NCBI RefSeq assembly: GCF_005116675.2
Contig: NZ_CP050699.1
Span: forward strand, 1,945,001-2,009,000
Origin: Desulfosediminicola ganghwensis
GTDB lineage: Bacteria > Desulfobacterota > Desulfobulbia > Desulfobulbales > Desulfocapsaceae
Direction of reading: 5' to 3'
Length of the DNA: 64,000 nucleotides
Position numbers and translations under genes: made by a program. The notes under the pieces were generated by a model. That model searched no databases. It saw only the letters and a program-made list of their open reading frames with translations, and was not told where the DNA came from. Of the stretch, positions 39,825 through 49,250 are shown piece after piece. Each line of letters begins with the position of its first letter. Position 1 is the stretch's first letter.

Positions 39825-39871
39825 AAAAGAAAAGAGGTTGCCCGACTTGATCGGGCAGCCTCTTTTCTTTT
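39825..39871. terminator. Bidirectional terminator after galE
   Basis: A 21-bp stem: 39825-39845 (AAAAGAAAAGAGGTTGCCCG...) pairs with 39851-39871 (one G-U pair) around a 5-base loop. A-run before and T-run after make it work on both strands. Confidence 0.9.
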
Positions 39872-40581
39872 GGTGTACCTGTTGTCGGAAATGACCTGTT
39901 TCCTGCCTCCCGTAATAATTGGAGAGAGCTCATTTAAAAGAGAACGATGAGCAGGCTGTTCCAATTGAGTCATTGTAACTTTATTTACCTGTATCCAGAC
40001 ATAAATGTCGGTTGATGGTTTTTGTGCAAATTGTAACGTCGCAACGATTCGTGGTGGAAAAGGGTGCACTTTTGCTATTTCATTCAATAGCTCGCTGCTT
40101 GATGGAAATTAGAAACCTTGGTTTCATAAATTGCACCTTGTGCAATTATCTCCGTAGTGGTGCGGGTTTCAGGAAACCGGACGAGTTTAAAATTGTATAC
40201 AGATATTGTCTTTAGGCTGTTGTGGGCTGGGATTTCTGATGTTTCATCGTGTTTGGCTGAGATGAGTGGATTGGAAACGTCTATGACACTAATAGGTGAA
40301 AATGACAGTAATGCTATTTGAGCAAGACTATCAATGGATTGTAGAGCTTCAAAAGAGTCTGTGGGTTAAGGGGAAAGTTACTCCTCGGGCGGTATCTGCC
40401 ACGCTGTGACACAATGAGAAACGAGGTTTCTAAAAAAAGAAAAGCAAATAAGACGTAAATACAGTCACTTAGAATGTTTCTTGTGTAAGTGTTCAAAATA
40501 ACAGCTTGAAAGTGCGTTAAGCGAGTGGTAGTTTGCCCTGAATTTAGTCAACCAGGCACATTTTGCACAATGGGAACAATA
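39872..40581. other. Long leader region upstream of the hydrogenase/Hdr operon
   Basis: About 710 AT-rich bases without a supported ORF. At 40112-40178 three short hairpins follow each other: GAAACC/GGTTTC (40112-40125), AATTGCAC/GTGCAATT with a 3-base loop (40129-40147), and GGTTTC/GAAACC (40165-40178). The first and third arms are mutually complementary, so alternative folds are possible. I found no convincing sigma-54 or sigma-70 promoter. Confidence 0.45.
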
Positions 40582-41061
40582 ATGCGCTCAACAATGATTT
40601 TTGGATGTGGAAATGAAATTATGGGTGATGACGGATTTGGTCCGGCTGTCATTGCAGAACTGCATAACAAACACACCCTGCCTGATGGAGTACAAGCCGT
40701 TGATGCTGGTACGCAGGTCAGAGAGTATCTCTTCGATTATGTTTTAAGTGAAGAAGAGCGACCGGAATCAATTATAATCATAGATGCGGTTGATTTCGAA
40801 GGAAAAACTCCCGGTGATGTTTTTCGTATCCACCCCATCGATATTCCTCCCAAAAAAATCCACGATTTTTCACTTCACCAATTTCCCACAGTAAATCTTC
40901 TGCACGAACTCGAACAGCACACTGGTATCCGCGTAGTCATCATAGCGGGCCAGGTTCAATATATACCGGAGGAAATTGCTCCGGGTTTGACCCCAGCGAT
41001 GTCTGCTGCCGTTCCTGTGGCATGTGAACATATAATTCACATTCTTTCTGAACAAAAGTAA
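40582..41061 (+). CDS. Hydrogenase maturation protease (HyaD/HycI family)
   Basis: 159 residues from ATG 40582 (GGGAA 6 bases upstream; GTG 40525 and ATG 40570 are alternatives). It starts with IFGCGNEIMGDDGFGPAV, the family motif GxGNxxxxDDGxG whose Glu/Asp bind the nickel of the pre-processed large subunit. A second metal-binding acid, DA, lies in VQAVDAGTQ, and IIIIDAVDF follows. The enzyme cuts the C-terminal extension after the DPxxxCxxH motif once nickel is inserted. It is the first gene of the operon whose last subunit gene, mvhA, keeps a 23-residue extension after that His, its obvious substrate. The HdrD-like gene starts 15 bases later. Confidence 0.88.
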   Translation: MRSTMIFGCGNEIMGDDGFGPAVIAELHNKHTLPDGVQAVDAGTQVREYLFDYVLSEEERPESIIIIDAVDFEGKTPGDVFRIHPIDIPPKKIHDFSLHQFPTVNLLHELEQHTGIRVVIIAGQVQYIPEEIAPGLTPAMSAAVPVACEHIIHILSEQK

Positions 41062-41076
41062 TTGAGGTGACCGTTT

Positions 41077-42528
41077 ATGATGTACGAATTTAAAGTCAGT
41101 GAGCTGGCCGAGGAATTTGGAGTACATCGGAACACCATAAGAAACTGGATTAACGCCGGAACTCTCTCTGCAAAAGAGGGACCAGGACGCAAGTATCTTA
41201 TGAGGTTTCAGGACTACCAGGCCCTCTGCGAGAAGTTTGGTCGCGAGCCCCTTGTCCGCCCTACCAGCCATGTTGATTTAAAAGCAGTTAAACCGATTGA
41301 AAAGATTGAAAGCGAACAGATCCTGCTCAATGATACCTCAAGCGACTTGGTGCTTGATCCATCATGGGCCGATTCGTGTCTCACCTGTGGATCCTGCTCG
41401 TCCGCTTGTCCGATTGCCGGTGTCGACGGACTCGACCCGCGTAAGATCGTCCGTATGGCCAATTTTGGTATGGATAAGGAGCTGGTTGATTCCAGCTGGC
41501 CGTGGAAATGCACTATGTGTGGCAAGTGTGAAGAGGCCTGTCCTGCCAACATTCAGATCGTAGCACTGATGCGGAAAATTCGTGGGACCAGGGATAGAAA
41601 CCAGGTTCCCGGACCTATCCACAAAGGTGTGCAGATGTGCCTCGAGCGCGGAAACAACCTCGGTATCCCCAAAGACGATTTCGTCTTCCTGTTGGAAGAT
41701 CTTGGCGAAGAACTCGCTGAAGACGAATGTCCTGGGTTCGTGACCCCTGTGGATGTACACGGTGCACGGGTATTGGTAACGGTGAACTCAAAAGAGCCGT
41801 TTGCCGAGCCGGATGACATGAAGTGGTGGTGGAAGATTTTCTACGCCGCCGGTGAGTCCTGGACCATCGCCTCTGAACACTGGGAAGGCGTTAACTGGGG
41901 CCTGTTCTCCGGTGATGACGAATCGATGAAAATCGTTGTCGGCCGCATCGTCGACAACATGCGTAGGCTGAACTGTAAGGTTCTGCTACTACCCGAATGA
42001 GGCCACGCATATTTTGCAACCCGGTCCGGGTTGACCAAATGGTTTCCAGAGGCTCTCAAAGAATTCAAGATTGTCACAGTATTCGATCTCCTGCTCGAGT
42101 ACATCCGTGAAGGACGTATCGAGCTTGACAAGTCTGTGCACAACGTTCCCCTCGCGTACCATGACCCTTGTAACTACGGGCGTAAATCCCTCAAGGCTTT
42201 TGGCCAGGGATACTTTGAGGAAGGACGTGAAGTAGCAAGTGCCTGTGCGGATGACGTACGCGAACTGAATCCAAATAGAAACGGTGCATATTGCTGTGGT
42301 GCCGGTGGCGGTGCCTGGGCAATGCCTTACGCCGAAGAGCGTGTATTTTATGGACGTATCAAGGCCCGTCAGATCACAGAGTCAGGTGCTGAGCTTATTG
42401 TCGCGCCATGCCATAACTGTCGCGACCAGATCATGAAATCGCTCACTAAGGAATATGATCTGGATATTGAGGTGAAATACCTCTGGGAGCTGGTGGCGGA
42501 TTCGCTCATCATCCCGAAAAAACAGTAG
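41077..42528 (+). CDS. HTH-HdrC/HdrB fusion (HdrD-like) selenoprotein, Sec308
   Basis: 483 residues if the in-frame UGA at 41998-42000 is read as selenocysteine 308. Domains: a MerR/excisionase-type helix-turn-helix (residues about 3-55, FKVSELAEEFGVHRNTIRNW), then two [4Fe-4S] motifs CLTCGSCSSACP (about 104) and CTMCGKCEEACP (about 146) as in HdrC. Two CCG-type modules as in HdrB/HdrD follow. In the first the usual PECGHAY reads PE-U-GHAYFATR; the second is complete (HDPCNYG, YCCGAGGG, APCHNC). Without recoding the protein would lose its whole second CCG domain. The GTCC-looped hairpin right after the UGA fits a SECIS. It likely supplies the thiol/disulfide-reducing site of the complex. Confidence 0.88.
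42018..42032 (+). promoter_or_regulatory. SECIS element of the HdrD-like gene
   Basis: AACCCG (42018-42023) and CGGGTT (42027-42032) form a perfect 6-bp stem with loop GTC, 17 bases after the UGA, the distance and G-U apical loop expected for SelB binding in bacteria. Confidence 0.8.
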
Positions 42529-42626
42529 TGCTCACAAGGCGCAACTGAAATGAGGCAAGAATTTGATGCACAGTTCGGAAGTTCCCGGGCTGTGCAGGCA
42601 ACATATATTAAGAGGAGACACCTATC

Positions 42627-45600
42627 ATGCTGGACAATAAGATTGGGTCGGTGATGATCGTGGGTGGCGGTGTCACGGGTATGCAGGCTGCCCTGGACCT
42701 TGCCGACTCCGGATACTATGTCTACCTGATTGAAAAATCAGGGGCCATCGGCGGTGCCATGGCCCAGTTGGACAAGACCTTCCCTACCAACGATTGCTCG
42801 ATGTGAATCATCGCGCCAAAATTGGTGGAGTGCGGTCGGCACTTGAATATTAAACTGATGACTTTAAGTGAAATTACCGCCATCAATGGTGAAGCTGGTA
42901 ATTTTACTGTTACTGTAAAAGAAGAGCCACGTTATGTGGACATGGACAAATGTATCGCCTGTGGAGCATGTACCGATAAATGCCCCAAGAAGGTGGACAG
43001 CGAGTATGATGCTGCCACCGGCAAGCGCAAGGCGATCTATGTTAAATATGCTCAGGCAGTACCGCTGAAGTATCAGATCGATCCGCACAATTGTATCAGA
43101 CTCAAAAAGCCTGGTGCCTGTGGGTTCTGTGAGAAGGTCTGTGATGCCGGTGCGATTAACTTTGATGATACTGAGAAAATTCATGAGGTGAACGTCGGTG
43201 CGGTAATCATGGCTCCTGGTTTTGAGGCCTATGATCCGAAAGATGCAGGCGTCTGGGGTTACGGTGATTATCCCAATGTTATTACCTCGCTGCAGCTTGA
43301 GCGTTACCTTTCGGCTTCAGGCCCGACCGAGGGTCACCTGATCCGTCCTTCCGACAACAAGCCGGTCAACAAAGTTGCGTTCCTGCAGTGTGTCGGCTCC
43401 CGTGACGAGAACCTGTGCGGGAACGGTTACTGCTCTTCCGTATGTTGTATGTACGCCCTGAAAGAGGCGGTGATTGCCAAGGATCACGTTCCCGGCATTT
43501 CCACTTCCATTTTCTATATGGATATGCGTACCCACGGTAAAGAATTTGACAGGTACATGGATCGCGCCAAGAACGAGTCCGGCGTCCGCATGGTTCGCTG
43601 TAAAGTGAACGGTGTTGAGCCTGCAGGTGATTCCGGTGACCTGAGACTATCTTACGTGAATGAGCAGGGCCGTCAGATCGAGGAATACTATGATCTGGTA
43701 GTGCTCTCCGTAGGCCTTCAGACCTCCAAGCAGATGCTGGGCCTTGCAGACGTTGCAGGCATCCAGCTGACCGCCGATAAGTTTGCCGCCACCTCGGATT
43801 TTGCGCCTGTTACCACTTCCCGCGAGGGTATTTTTACCTGTGGTGCTTTCGCAGGGCCCAAAGATATTCCCCAGTCGGTTGTTGAAGGCTCTGCAGCGGC
43901 AGCAGCCGTTTCCCAGGTCCTGGCCCCAGCCCGCCATGAACTCTCCACAGAGGCAACCTTTCCTGAAGAGCGTGATGTCAGCAAGGAAGACCCACGTCTT
44001 GGTGTATTTATCTGCCATTGCGGTTCGAACATTGCCGGCACAGTCGATGTGGCCGCTGTAGAAGAATATGCGGCGACCCTGCCGAATGTTGTTTACGTGG
44101 AAAGAAACCTGTTCTCCTGTTCCCAGGATACTCAGGACATGATCGTCAAGAGGATCAAGGAGCAGAATCTGAACAGGATCGTCATTGCGGCCTGTACCCC
44201 GCGTACCCACGAGCCGTTGTTCCGCGAGACCTTAAAGGCAGCTGGCCTCAACGAATACCTGGTGGAGATGGCCAATATCAGGAATCACAACTCCTGGGTA
44301 CACTCCGATACTCCGAAGCTAGCCACCGACAAAGCCAAGGATCTGGTTCGCATGGCGGCGGCAAAAGTCACCTACGGCACTTCATTGAAGCCGTTCAATG
44401 TACCAATTACCCAGAAAGGCCTTGTCGTCGGTGGCGGTGTCTCCGGCCTGACCTCCGCCTTGAACCTTGCCGAGCAGGGCTTTGAGGTACATCTGGTTGA
44501 GCGTACTGACACTCTCGGTGGTAATGCCCTGCATCTGCAGGACACCTGGAGTGGAGAGCATATCCCGACCAAAGTCGCCAAGCTGGTCGATGCGGTTACC
44601 TGGAATGAGAAGATCATCATTCACAAGGGATTTGAGGTGAAAACGGTTGATGGCTTTGTGGGTAACTTCAAGACCACCATCAAGACCAAAGATGGTCTTG
44701 CCAAGACCATCGAACATGGTGTCGGCATTATCGCAACCGGTGGCTCAATTTACTCACCCATTGAGTACGGCTATCGCAAGATCAAGAAAGTTGTTACCTC
44801 CATCGAATTCGATAAGCTGCACGAGCTGAAAGAGACTCACGTACGAAACGCCAGTACATTTGTCTTCGTTCAGTGTGTCGGTTCCCGCGAAGGTGACGTC
44901 AACTACTGCTCAAAAGTCTGCTGTACTCACTCTGTACAGAGCGCGATCGAGCTCAAGAAAGAAGATCCGAAACGTAATGTTTACATCCTGTATCGTGATA
45001 TGCGTACCTACGGACAGCGTGAAGCGTTGTACCGGCAGGCTCGTAAGATGGGTGTTATCTTCATCAACTACGAGCTGCACGGTAAGCCGGAGGTTGAGGC
45101 GCGCGGTGAGAAGATCGACGTCAGTGTCTGGGATCACGTACTCCATCGTCCGCTGAAGATCGAGGCTGACATGGTTATCCTCGCATCTGCCATCCGACCG
45201 AAGGAAGATGCCAAGAAACTGGCCCAGATCTTCAAGGTACCAGTGGATGGCGATGGTTTCTTCCTTGAGGCCCATGCGAAGCTGCGACCGGTAGATTTCT
45301 CTACCGATGGTATGTTCGTTGCCGGTCTGGCCCATTATCCGAAGCCGATGGAAGAGTCAGTAGCCCAGGCCCTGGCAGCGTCTTCACGTGCTGCGACCCT
45401 GCTCTCCAAGCTCGACATCTCCATGGATGCGGTCAAAGCCAATGTTGATGCCGAAAACTGCGACGGCTGTGCCCTCTGTATCGACGTCTGCCCATACCAC
45501 GCTATCAGCCTGGAAGACGTTGCAGGCACCGAGAAGAAAATCATTTCGGTGAACAAGGCCAAGTGTAAAGGTTGTGGCCTTTGCCAGGGAACATGTCCGA

Positions 45601-45674
45601 AACGTGGTGTCTTTGTAGGCGGCTTTACCACGAAACAGATTAGCAGTCAGATTCAGGCGGCCCTTGCAGTATAG
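42627..45674 (+). CDS. hdrA: Long HdrA flavoprotein, selenoprotein (Sec60)
   Basis: 1015 residues with the UGA at 42804-42806 read as Sec60, in [20 protein letters not shown] where HdrA/Qmo proteins have Cys. The upstream 59 codons hold the dinucleotide fold [17 protein letters not shown], and AGAGGAGA precedes ATG 42627. Order: first FAD module with [14 protein letters not shown] (about 109) and CGFCEKVC (about 165). Then a second HdrA-like unit begins [11 protein letters not shown] (about 459) with FAD fold [11 protein letters not shown] (about 597). Two C-terminal ferredoxin motifs follow, [12 protein letters not shown] (about 945) and [12 protein letters not shown] (about 980). It is thus a partly duplicated HdrA, about 350 residues longer than the methanogen form. 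HdrA carries the flavin that bifurcates electrons between ferredoxin and the disulfide branch. Confidence 0.93.
42829..42843 (+). promoter_or_regulatory. SECIS element of hdrA
   Basis: AGTGC (42829-42833) pairs with GCACT (42839-42843), extendable by a G-U pair, loop GGTCG containing the GGUC core known from E. coli fdhF. It starts 22 bases after the UGA. Confidence 0.78.
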
Positions 45675-45729
45675 GGGGCCCCTGGTCGATGCTGAACGTA
45701 AACAGTGAATGTAACAAGGAGTAAAGCAA

Positions 45730-46149
45730 ATGAGTTTTGAGCCTAAGATCATTGCATTCTGCTGCAACTGGTGCTCCTATGCCGCTGCTGATCTTGCGGG
45801 TATTTCCAGGATGCAGTATCCGCCAAACGTGCGGATTATAAGGGTAATGTGCTCGGGTATGGTTAATCCCGAGCAGGTTCTGGACGCGCTGAATCAAGGT
45901 GCGGACGGAGTTATGGTACTCGGCTGACACCTCGGTGAATGTCATTACCTGGATGGTAATTATAAAGCGATGAGTCGATCCGATATGATCAACACCCTGC
46001 TTGAGGACTTCGGATTCGAAAGTGAAAGATTTCAGATTGCCTGGGTTTCCTCGGCGGAGCCGGACAAGTTTGTAGCAGCTGTGACTGATATGACCAAACG
46101 TGTCAAGCAGTTGGGCCCGATTAACAGTCAAAGTGCCGAGGCGGCATAA
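45730..46149 (+). CDS. mvhD: MvhD electron-transfer subunit, selenoprotein (Sec66)
   Basis: 139 residues when the UGA at 45925-45927 is read through as Sec66. The N-terminal part has [15 protein letters not shown] and RVMCSGMV, the cysteine set of the [2Fe-2S] MvhD/VhuD family. The recoded position lies in the otherwise invariant [17 protein letters not shown], where relatives have GCHxGxCHY. Downstream sequence ([28 protein letters not shown]) is typical of the family, so the UGA is not a true stop. MvhD passes electrons from the hydrogenase to HdrA. SD AAGGAG precedes the ATG. Confidence 0.93.
45944..45960 (+). promoter_or_regulatory. SECIS element of mvhD
   Basis: ATTACC (45944-45949) and GGTAAT (45955-45960) form a 6-bp stem with loop TGGAT, starting 17 bases after the UGA. 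The loop is identical to that of mvhA. Confidence 0.75.
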
Positions 46150-46159
46150 GGAGGTTGAG

Positions 46160-47107
46160 ATGGGAGTTACTACTGCTTTAGAGTGGCTGGGGTCCTGTTC
46201 CGGCTGTGAGATCGCGATCCTCAATATCGGTGAGGATCTGATCCCCATTATTACCGAGGCGCTGGATATTGTTCATGCCCCGGTCCTGATGGATCATAAA
46301 TATTTTGGCCAGACGGGTGAGGGCACAGTGCTCACGATCCCCAAGGCCACGGTTGGTATCGTTACCGGTGGTGTAGCAAACCACGAGCATCTCGAGGTGC
46401 TCGAAGAGATGCGCGCCAAGTGTGATGTACTGATCGCCCTCGGTTCCTGTGCTACCCACGGAGGTATCCCGGCGCTGATGAACGGCCAGGACCTGAAGGA
46501 GAGCTGGGAAGATATTTTCAAAACACCCACCACCGATCCAGGTGCGGAGATCCCCACCATCGAAGTACCCGCACCGTTGGATCGGGTTTACGCCTGTGAT
46601 GAAAAGGTCAAGATCGACCTGCAGTTACCGGGTTGCCCACCTAACCCGGCCCATATCGCGGAAGTGATCTTTTCTCTTCTTGAGAATCGTGATCCTGTAC
46701 TGCCCACCAAGTCTGTCTGCGATAGTTGCCCTGCCAAGCGTGAGGGCAAAGGTGAAGTGAAAGAGATCAAGCGCTTCACCAAAAATGCCAAGTTCAACCC
46801 TGAGGAACCTATCAGCGAGATGCGTTGTCTGCTCGAGCAGGGCTTCCTCTGTCTTGGACCGGTAACCGCAGCCGGCTGCGCCAAGCGTGGTGCGCCCAGC
46901 TGTATTTCCGCGCGCGTTCCCTGCCGCGGTTGTTTCGGCCCCGTACGTAAAGACGGCAATCAGCTGCTTGATATGATGAATGCCCTCGCCAGTAACGGGA
47001 TTGATTTTAAATCAGTGGAAGACAGACGCTCCATTCTGCGCTTCTCCGGCGCCCATGGATTGCTTAAGCCACTGAAAAAACGTGTAGCAGTAGAGGAGGA
47101 GGCGTAG
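46160..47107 (+). CDS. mvhG: [NiFe(Se)] hydrogenase small subunit MvhG
   Basis: 315 residues from ATG 46160, preceded by TAAGGAGG; a longer frame to 46100 overlaps mvhD and is not used. No Tat signal, so cytoplasmic. Cluster ligands: LGSCSGCEIAILN (proximal), GSCATHGG, LPGCPPNP, CDSCPAKREGKG, and a C-terminal set CLEQGFLCLGPVTAAGC ... CRGCFGP. This is the F420-non-reducing/Mvh type small subunit with three Fe-S clusters that wire the active site to MvhD. The next gene starts one base after its stop. Confidence 0.94.
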   Translation: MGVTTALEWLGSCSGCEIAILNIGEDLIPIITEALDIVHAPVLMDHKYFGQTGEGTVLTIPKATVGIVTGGVANHEHLEVLEEMRAKCDVLIALGSCATHGGIPALMNGQDLKESWEDIFKTPTTDPGAEIPTIEVPAPLDRVYACDEKVKIDLQLPGCPPNPAHIAEVIFSLLENRDPVLPTKSVCDSCPAKREGKGEVKEIKRFTKNAKFNPEEPISEMRCLLEQGFLCLGPVTAAGCAKRGAPSCISARVPCRGCFGPVRKDGNQLLDMMNALASNGIDFKSVEDRRSILRFSGAHGLLKPLKKRVAVEEEA

Positions 47108-47108
47108 T

Positions 47109-48557
47109 ATGGGAACTGTACTTAACATAGCTCCAGTCTCCCGCATTGAAGGACACGCGAAAATCGCCATCCATCTCGACGATGGTGGCAATGTGGAGGA
47201 TGCTTTCCTCCACATCCAGTCCCTACGCGGGTTTGAAAAATTTATTGAGGGGCGGCCTGCTGAAGAGGTCCCTCGCATCGTTAACAGGATCTGTGGTATC
47301 TGTCCCTGGATGCATCATCTGGCTTCCAATAAAGCGGTTGATGGTGCCTTTGGCGTTACCCCGACCCCGACAGGTCACAAGCTGCGTGAAATGTGCCAGG
47401 TAATGGCACATATCAACGACAAGATCCTGCACTTCTTCTTCCTGGCCTCTCCTGACTTCGTGCTTGGCCCGGATGCGGACTATTCGGTTCGAAACGTTAT
47501 TGGTGTGGCCAAGGCGGCGCCAGAGCTGGCTACCCAGGTTGTTAAAATGCGTCAGCTCGGCCAGATGATGCTGGAGCGTTTTGCCGGCAAGGCTATTCAC
47601 CCGATCGCCGGTGTGACTGGAGGTTTTGCCAAGCCTCTTCTTGAGAGTGAGCGTCAGGAGTTGTTGAAAGACACACGCACTCTCCTCGACTTCTCCCTCT
47701 ATTCCCTCGATTTCGCCATCAATAACGTTTTTTCAAAGTATATGGACGTTATCAGCGAGCTTGGGAACATTACCACAGGCTTTCTGGGTACCGTCGACCG
47801 TGAAGATGGTTCTCTTCGCATCTATGACGGCAAACAGCGTTTGATGAAGCCTGACGGAAGCTATATTGATTTCGAAGGCGAAGAGTATGCGGATCATCTC
47901 GGTGAGCATGTTGAGCCGTGGGCATATTCCAAGATGCCGTATGCCAAGTCCTGGAACGAGGGTTTTGATCTGAATCTGGCGGCGCCTAAAGGTATCTACC
48001 GTGCAAATACCCTGGCCAGAATCAACGTTTGTGACAAGATCTCCACCCCGCAGGCCAACGCGGCGCTACAGCAGTTCCGTGAACAGTTCGGCAGACCTGC
48101 CCAACAGACTCTGCTCTATCATTATGCCCGTCTGATCGAGATGGTTTACGCCTGTGAGCGCACCATCGAGATTCTCGAGTGGGAAGGCATCACAGATACG
48201 AACATCCGTGCCAAGGTAGAGCCGAAAGCGGGACGCGGTGTGGGTATTGTTGAAGCTCCACGCGGTACCCTGATCCATGATTATGTAACCGATAAAAACG
48301 GTTGTATTGAGAAAGCGAACCTGATTGTGGGCACCACTCACAATATCGCGCCAATGAATATGAGCGTGAAGCAGGCTGCAACTTCCCTGATCAAGGATGG
48401 AAACTACAATGAAGGGTTGCTCAACCAGGTAGAGATGGCCGTCCGGGCCTACGACCCCTGAATGTCTTGTGCCACCCACCGCCTGGATGGCGGTGTACCT
48501 GTATCAGTATCCATCATCGACTCCGAAGGTAAGGAAGTTGATTCGTTAACCAACTGA
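47109..48557 (+). CDS. mvhA: [NiFeSe] hydrogenase large subunit MvhA, Sec451
   Basis: 482 residues when the UGA at 48459-48461 is read as Sec451. The N-terminal nickel-binding motif RICGICPWMHH is intact. The C-terminal motif reads AYDP-U-MSCATH, i.e. DPCxxCxxH with Sec in the first position, exactly as in [NiFeSe] hydrogenases where Sec ligates nickel. After the His, 23 residues (RLDGGVPVSVSI...) form the extension removed by the maturation protease encoded at the operon start. Stopping at the UGA would delete two of four nickel ligands. It oxidises or makes H2 in the cytoplasm. A terminator follows. Confidence 0.95.
48477..48495 (+). promoter_or_regulatory. SECIS element of mvhA
   Basis: CACCGCC (48477-48483) pairs perfectly with GGCGGTG (48489-48495), loop TGGAT, beginning 16 bases after the UGA. 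Confidence 0.82.
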
Positions 48558-48568
48558 TGTTCGAGCTG

Positions 48569-48620
48569 ACCGGGCTTCCTCATGGCAAGAATATCGAGGA
48601 AACCCGGTTTTCTGTTTTTA
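48569..48620 (+). terminator. Terminator of the Hdr-Mvh operon
   Basis: ACCGGGCTTCCTC (from 48569) pairs with GAGGAAACCCGGT (to 48608) with one mismatch, followed by TTTTCTGTTTTT. Confidence 0.82.
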
Positions 48621-48809
48621 GGCAAATCGCCTGTTTTTTCATGATGGAACAGGTGAAATAATGACCCGTTATCTTGTGCTTGCATATGTTCGTTACACCA
48701 TTCGCTTAAATGTCAGCTTTTTTTGATGATGATTTGTCGGATCGTGGTATACTAATGGGCCGAATGCAAGCAGTTGAGGTAGCAGTGTCGCTTGAAAAAG
48801 GAGACCGTA

Positions 48810-49067
48810 ATGCCACAACGAAGTGAGAGGGGAAAGCGTGTTCAGGTTCGGGCTGAGAATCCTTCAGGAGTCTGCGGCTATGTTGACCATATGACAATCG
48901 ATGAACTGAAGGCACGTGCTGTTGGAGATGAATTCGATGCAACCTGCCCTGCTTGCGGCATGTTTCATCTCACCAGGGAGGAGATCGCTCTCCTCGAAAA
49001 AGAAAAAATCACCAGGTCAAAGAATTATGAAGACCTGAGAAAAGAAGCGGAAGAGGAAACTATCTGA
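48810..49067 (+). CDS. Small Cys-containing protein of unknown function
   Basis: 85 residues from ATG 48810 (AAGGAG 6 bases upstream). A basic N-terminus (MPQRSERGKRVQVRAE) is followed by VCGYVDHMTIDELKARAVG and a single CPACGMFHLT motif, then a charged helical C-terminus. The one CxxC plus the Cys in GVCGY could bind a metal. I do not recognise a family. It has its own gap on both sides (252 bases from mvhA, 183 to hypD) and lies between the hydrogenase operon and hypD, so a role in hydrogenase assembly is possible but unproven. Confidence 0.75.
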   Translation: MPQRSERGKRVQVRAENPSGVCGYVDHMTIDELKARAVGDEFDATCPACGMFHLTREEIALLEKEKITRSKNYEDLRKEAEEETI

Positions 49068-49170
49068 TTCCGTCACTTGGTTCCAGACATTGTACGGATA
49101 AGTGCTGTTGGAACATAGTAGTTATCTCCTGATATTTCATCAATTCATGGGGTATCAATGGGAGTTATAA

Positions 49171-49205
49171 TACGGGGCCACTTTCGGCCCCGTAGTTTGT
49201 CTGGT
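49171..49205 (+). terminator. Hairpin between the small gene and hypD
   Basis: TACGGGGCC (49171-49179) and GGCCCCGTA (49186-49194) form a perfect 9-bp stem with loop ACTTTC, followed by a weakly T-rich stretch. Confidence 0.65.
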
Positions 49206-49250
49206 CTGTTTATTGTTTTGAGATAGATCCTTGAAAGAGAAGGTGATGAT

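Noticed and set aside
40552-40580. GGCACATTTTGC as a sigma-54 promoter of the hydrogenase operon
   Set aside because: GG and GC are 8 bases apart, not the required 10, and it lies at the start of the maturation protease gene.
41998-42031. The HdrD-like gene read as two separate genes split by a UGA
   Set aside because: The downstream part is in the same frame, continues CCG-module sequence without a ribosome site, and a SECIS-like hairpin follows the UGA. The same pattern occurs three more times in the operon.
43647-44210. Long minus-strand ORFs across hdrA, mvhG and mvhA
   Set aside because: Shadow frames caused by strong codon bias in the highly expressed operon; no ribosome sites and no domain content.
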